Part shown: positions 61,201 through 64,000 of the stretch, in pieces | Layout: each line of letters starts with the position of its first letter | Numbering within the stretch: position 1 is the first letter of the stretch | Assembly (NCBI RefSeq): GCF_040807025.1 | Contig: NC_090964.1 | Location: 2,852,001 to 2,916,000 of the forward strand | Length of the DNA: 64,000 bases | Origin: Struthio camelus | Lineage: Eukaryota; Chordata; Aves; Struthioniformes; Struthionidae | Direction of reading: 5' to 3' | Notes under the pieces: generated by a model | The model's input: the letters and a program-made list of their open reading frames with translations, nothing else | What the model was told of the DNA's origin: nothing | The model's database searches: none | Position numbers and translations under genes: made by a program

Positions 61201-62066
61201 CTGTTGCTTCTCTGCAGAACTCTGCCAACGAGTTTAAGAAGAATTGTTAAATTATCAGCCTTCAGAAATTCCTGCAACAAGAAACCTCTTACAGATTCTC
61301 TGAACAACGAAGCGGTTGTCTTTGGCTCCCTGTTTTCACTTAGCAAAACCACATGCAAAGGCAGATAAAAGTGAATCAGAAGCCTCGTTCTGGCAAGCAA
61401 CATGGGATGCAAGTTCCGCTGGAGAGTAACACAACTCGATAGGAATTTCACAGACACTGCACCAAATGCGATGCTGGCATGCATTTGCACGTGCGGTGGT
61501 AACAAACAATATAAGCAAGCTACTAATTAAAATTCACGGATGAGGTCGTTCTGCTGCTAGCTGTTGTGTGCGCCTGCATCCTAGGCGCAGGCTGCTCCCT
61601 GGGGGATAACGCTTCCCGCCTAACTCGGGGATCAGGCAGTCTGCTTCGCTGCCATACTCGGGAAGGGCGTTCGCTTTCAGAAGCGCAAGATTTGGGACAG
61701 ACAGCGCTTTCCTCTGTCCCACCGGGGCACGGCCCTGCCAGAGCGCCCTCCCAGCACCGGCCTAGCCAGGGGCGGGCCCCGCCGGCGCAGGGGCTGCCTC
61801 CCGCCCGGTCACCACCACCGAGCAGCCGCCCGCCCCGGGCCCCGGGCGCCCTCTCTGCTCCCGGGGCCCTCGGAGTCCCGTCACAGGGGCGCGGCCGGGC
61901 CGGGCCGGGCCGGGCCTCCCCGCCCCACCCGGGCCCGGCCGCACTCACTGTACTGCGCGATGCGCTGCACGTTGGCGCTGCATGTCTGGATGATGCTGCC
62001 GAAGTCCCGCGGCAGCGGGCCCGGCGGCGCCGCGGGCCGGTAGAGGTCCAGCGGGCCGTACGACAT
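49194..62066 (-). CDS. STX12: STX12 (syntaxin 12/13), endosomal Qa-SNARE (nine coding exons)
   Basis: The coding exons are 61949-62066, 58372-58441, 56397-56496, 54296-54433, 53356-53399, 51548-51653, 51009-51081, 50766-50848 and 49194-49286. They make 825 nt and 274 residues (human 276), with all introns GT-AG. The order is a short N-peptide ([11 protein letters not shown]), the Habc three-helix region (about 20-135), a charged linker, the SNARE motif (about 180-241) with the ionic-layer Gln at 212 in [10 protein letters not shown], a basic KKSRKK stop-transfer cluster at 245-250, and a C-terminal membrane anchor at about 251-270. Family knowledge: it pairs with endosomal SNAREs such as SNAP23/29, VTI1 and VAMPs in recycling and homotypic fusion of early endosomes. 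STX7 is the closest paralogue, but the N-terminus and synteny favour STX12. Confidence 0.97.
50766..50848 (-). CDS. STX12: STX12 coding exon 8
   Basis: The acceptor is TCTGTAG|AC and the donor TCAG|GTAAAT; the exon is 83 nt. It encodes the C-terminal half of the SNARE motif ([20 protein letters not shown]) to AAYYQ. Confidence 0.97.
51009..51081 (-). CDS. STX12: STX12 coding exon 7 (SNARE ionic layer)
   Basis: The acceptor is CCTTCAG|GC and the donor ATTG|GTAAGT; the exon is 73 nt. It encodes residues 193-216 with the Qa zero-layer Gln212 in [10 protein letters not shown]. Confidence 0.97.
51548..51653 (-). CDS. STX12: STX12 coding exon 6
   Basis: The acceptor is TTTCTAG|TG and the donor AGAG|GTGAAC; the exon is 106 nt. 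It encodes the linker and the start of the SNARE helix ([20 protein letters not shown]). Confidence 0.96.
51771..51789 (+). repeat. C19 run in STX12 intron 5
   Basis: Nineteen consecutive C, which is G19 on the transcribed sense strand. It lies 118 bp on the intron side of the exon 6 acceptor, and its length is prone to calling error. Confidence 0.85.
53356..53399 (-). CDS. STX12: STX12 coding exon 5
   Basis: This short 44-nt exon has acceptor TTTCTAG|GC and donor ATAG|GTAACA. It encodes [14 protein letters not shown] and part of a Ser codon, in the linker before the SNARE motif. Confidence 0.93.
54296..54433 (-). CDS. STX12: STX12 coding exon 4
   Basis: The acceptor is TCTTTAG|CG and the donor CTCT|GTAAGT; the exon is 138 nt and in phase. 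It encodes 46 residues of the third Habc helix ([20 protein letters not shown]) and a charged linker. Confidence 0.96.
56397..56496 (-). CDS. STX12: STX12 coding exon 3
   Basis: The acceptor is ATTTTAG|AC and the donor ACAG|GTATGT; the exon is 100 nt. It encodes the second Habc helix ([20 protein letters not shown]) and [12 protein letters not shown]. Confidence 0.96.
58115..58138 (+). repeat. C12-T12 junction in STX12 intron 2
   Basis: Twelve C are followed by twelve T. In the gene sense this is A12G12. Confidence 0.85.
58372..58441 (-). CDS. STX12: STX12 coding exon 2
   Basis: The acceptor is ATCTTCAG|CT and the donor ACTT|GTAAGT; the exon is 70 nt. It encodes [19 protein letters not shown] with part of the first Habc helix and the loop to the second. 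Confidence 0.96.
58442..61948 (-). other. STX12 intron 1
   Basis: This 3.5-kb GT-AG intron has its 5' part in the CpG island. No exon or recognised transposon was seen. The other STX12 introns are 160 bp to 2 kb and equally plain. Confidence 0.85.
60480..60495 (+). repeat. C16 run in STX12 intron 1
   Basis: Sixteen consecutive C, inside an otherwise featureless intron. Confidence 0.85.
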
Positions 62067-62560
62067 GGCCAGGCTGAAGGGAGCGCGGCGGCACGGCCAA
62101 TTCAGCTGCGAACACCGCTCCGGCCTCTGCGCATGCGCAACCGCCGGGCACAGCTGACAGGCCCGGCCGCATATGGGCGCCGCGCGGCTGCCGGCGCGTG
62201 CGCGCGCGCGCTCGCGGGGGGCGCGAGCTCGCCGGGTGCCATGGTAACGCGGCGCCCGCCGGCCCGGCGCGGCCCGGCGGCCTTCAGGGCCCCGTCAGCC
62301 TGCGCCGGAGACAGCGGCCGCTGGGGACCTTCGTCCCGCGGTCACGGCTGGCGCTCGCGGCCTCCGTGGACTGGGCTCCCGGCTGCCTCGGGCCTGGGCC
62401 CCGCTCCCCGGCAGGAGAGGGTGGGGGGACCGTCGCTGGGCACGGCCCTGCCAGCGCCCTGCGGCCGGGAGCTCACCCCAGCTGCCTGGGATGGGGCGCT
62501 GGCTCTTCCCGGGCGGGCCGCGACTCTGTCTGGTGCCCAGTGCCTGCGGGCAGGCAGGTT
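61590..62560 (-). promoter_or_regulatory. CpG-island promoter of STX12
   Basis: The CpG-rich block spans exon 1 and about 500 bp upstream. The palindrome TGCGCATGCGCA at 62128-62139 is a strong NRF1-type site 62 bp upstream of the start. GGTGCCATGGTAAC at 62235-62248 matches 12 of 14 bases of the RFX X-box palindrome. A (GC)n stretch lies at about 62200-62211. No TATA box is seen. Confidence 0.85.
61949..62066 (-). CDS. STX12: STX12 coding exon 1
   Basis: This exon encodes residues 1-39 and one base of Thr40. The start has a G at -3. The N-terminus [11 protein letters not shown] is followed by a Pro-rich spot and [17 protein letters not shown], the first Habc helix. The donor is TACA|GTGAGT. 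Confidence 0.96.
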
Positions 62561-62644
62561 TCTGCGGGCTCAGAGAGCTGAACTGATCACCCAGGGCAGC
62601 AGTAGTGTCACGGGAATGGAGGAATGGAGTAGTGTCATGGGAGT

Positions 62645-62861
62645 GAGGAGGAGCCCGGCGTGGGGCCTGGTGGCACCAGAGCTGCACGGGAGGACACTGA
62701 GGAGGAGCCCGGCGTGGGGCCTGGTGGCACCGGAGCTGCGCAGGAGCGTGCTGAGGAGCACAGCAGAGGGTCTGGTGGTACTGCAGCTGCACAGGAGGAC
62801 GCTGAGGAGAATGTCACAGCTGTTTTTGGCACTGTGGCCCCTGGTTACATGGGAGGACATT
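62645..62861 (+). repeat. 54-bp minisatellite, four copies
   Basis: Units begin at about 62645, 62699, 62753 and 62804 (lengths 54, 54, 51 and about 57) and share GAGGAGGAGCCCGGCGTGGG or its variants. The first two are nearly identical and the last is strongly diverged. Most lengths are multiples of three, so long meaningless frames cross it on both strands. Confidence 0.9.
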
Positions 62862-64000
62862 GAAATGAAGCTATGGATCTAAGTGCATGGGTTTTACTAC
62901 CAAGCAGTATCAGAAAGCATGGGCTAGATTTGAGGGAAGGTTATGCCCTCCTCACGAGATTGCGTCCCTGTCTGGGCCCATGGTAGTATTTTGGATGAGC
63001 TGAATCAAGAACTCGTCATTTTTGTTAGATCAGCCAGTTTTAGGTCAGCCATTTTTTGTTATATCAACCAGTATCATCCAAACTAAGGCTGGTACGTACA
63101 CAAGGGAAAGATGGACCATGGGCACAGGGAAGGCCAAAACTCCCTGCATTGGTCATAATCTATGTTTAGATGAATGTAATGCAAAACCACAGGTAGCTAG
63201 CTACCTTTTTAGGGTCTCATTATAGCTAGATAAGATGAATATGGCTCTACCATCTCTGAAAGGCAATGAATGCTTTACACTTTGTAAAAGGCCTGGACAG
63301 AATTTATATTTAGCCCATAAATCAGTGTGAGAATTATAATAGTTTAAAAGTAGAGCATACATAACAGTTTAGGATTAAACTTTGACTTTTATCTTTGCAT
63401 TACTGTAGTACTGCCAAGGGCAATTATGAATACTCACTCTTTCCTTGTATATAATTTTAAATTGTGCCTGAAAACATGACATATTCATTTTTATGCTGAC
63501 TCCTGGGGAAATTCCTTTTTCAAGACAGCCGGGCAATTTAAATTAAATCATCAGTTATATCATTTGTTTGTTTCAGATCATAAATTTTAATCAAGCTGAA
63601 TTTGATCTTTTTCTGTTTTAATTTTAGATTAGAACGTATAATTAACTAATTTATAGGTGCCTTTTAATGCCACCCCTGGAGGAAATCCTATCTGAACTTT
63701 ACAAAACTATTACAGCCAACAAGCTAAAACATTTGTTGTCCTAAAGACACTAAAGTGGTTTTAACAATGCATGTATATGTAATCCTGTTACCTGAAAATA
63801 TAGTCTCTTCAGAATAAAATTACTGCAGTGCTAATAATGCCTTCCCATAAATTAACAAAGTTACTTTGAACCTTTCGCACACAGGCTAGTCCATACTTAA
63901 GGCTCCCATCTTAGGTAAAATCACATCAGTGACTGAAGAGTGAATCTCACTGATTTCATATTGCAAATGCAAATGGGAGAGATGGACATATGACCTTGCC
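62862..64000. other. Region upstream of STX12, no gene seen
   Basis: AT-rich sequence without recognised exons or repeats. In mammals FAM76A lies on this side of STX12, but no FAM76A coding sequence is visible here. Confidence 0.6.

Noticed and set aside
61566-62882. A 438-codon plus-strand open frame
   Set aside because: It runs antisense over STX12 exon 1 and through the CpG island and minisatellite. Its composition is biased, with no domain and no conserved neighbour on that strand.
1-64000. CRISPR arrays, operons, riboswitches, phage or insertion sequences
   Set aside because: The window is spliced vertebrate DNA. No regularly spaced repeats or bacterial gene organisation are present, and no tRNA or rRNA gene was recognised by eye.
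62642-64000. FAM76A exons upstream of STX12, expected from mammalian synteny
   Set aside because: No open frame here resembles FAM76A, so the gene, if conserved, lies beyond the window.

Overview
The window looks like ordinary nuclear DNA from a bird. The evidence is the gene content, 5'-truncated CR1 non-LTR retrotransposons whose 3' ends carry the avian-type ATTCTGTG repeats, and the absence of recognisable mammalian interspersed repeats. A crocodilian or turtle is less likely, and the species cannot be told. Three protein-coding genes are all on the minus strand, in the order STX12, PPP1R8, THEMIS2 in the direction of transcription. That is the order and orientation I know from human chromosome 1p35. 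I rebuilt all 22 coding exons by hand. Every intron has GT-AG ends and the reading frame closes exactly in each gene, giving 664, 353 and 274 residues for THEMIS2, PPP1R8 and STX12.

Layout. Positions 1-852 lie downstream of THEMIS2 and hold no coding exon. THEMIS2 (853-8094) is a six-exon CABIT-domain immune signalling adaptor. Positions 8095-14100 are intergenic and contain two pairs of diverged direct repeats of unknown family. A dead CR1 copy lies at 14101-15290. Intergenic DNA then runs to the 3' end of PPP1R8 and carries a perfect 14-bp-arm hairpin and a 230-bp GA-rich tract. PPP1R8 (21764-45820; NIPP1, the nuclear inhibitor of protein phosphatase 1) has seven coding exons. Its 13.8-kb first intron holds a second CR1 copy with a long open reverse transcriptase frame, plus a short CR1 tail. 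The PPP1R8 promoter is a CpG island, and the start codon sits in an exact TISU element. STX12 (49194-62066; an endosomal Qa-SNARE, also called syntaxin 13) has nine coding exons, a likely poly(A) signal at 47747-47752, and a CpG-island promoter with NRF1-like and RFX-like sites. Positions past about 62300 hold a 54-bp minisatellite and then AT-rich DNA without a recognised gene.

The three genes are unrelated in function (immune receptor signalling, nuclear PP1 targeting and pre-mRNA splicing, endosomal membrane fusion). They form a conserved syntenic block, not a pathway. I found no convincing new biological system. The points most worth a second look are the TISU start of PPP1R8, the open but catalytically altered CR1 reading frame, the repeated ETS/IRF-like element upstream of THEMIS2, the perfect hairpin near 17.9 kb, and the unclassified repeat pairs at 9.5-11.8 kb.
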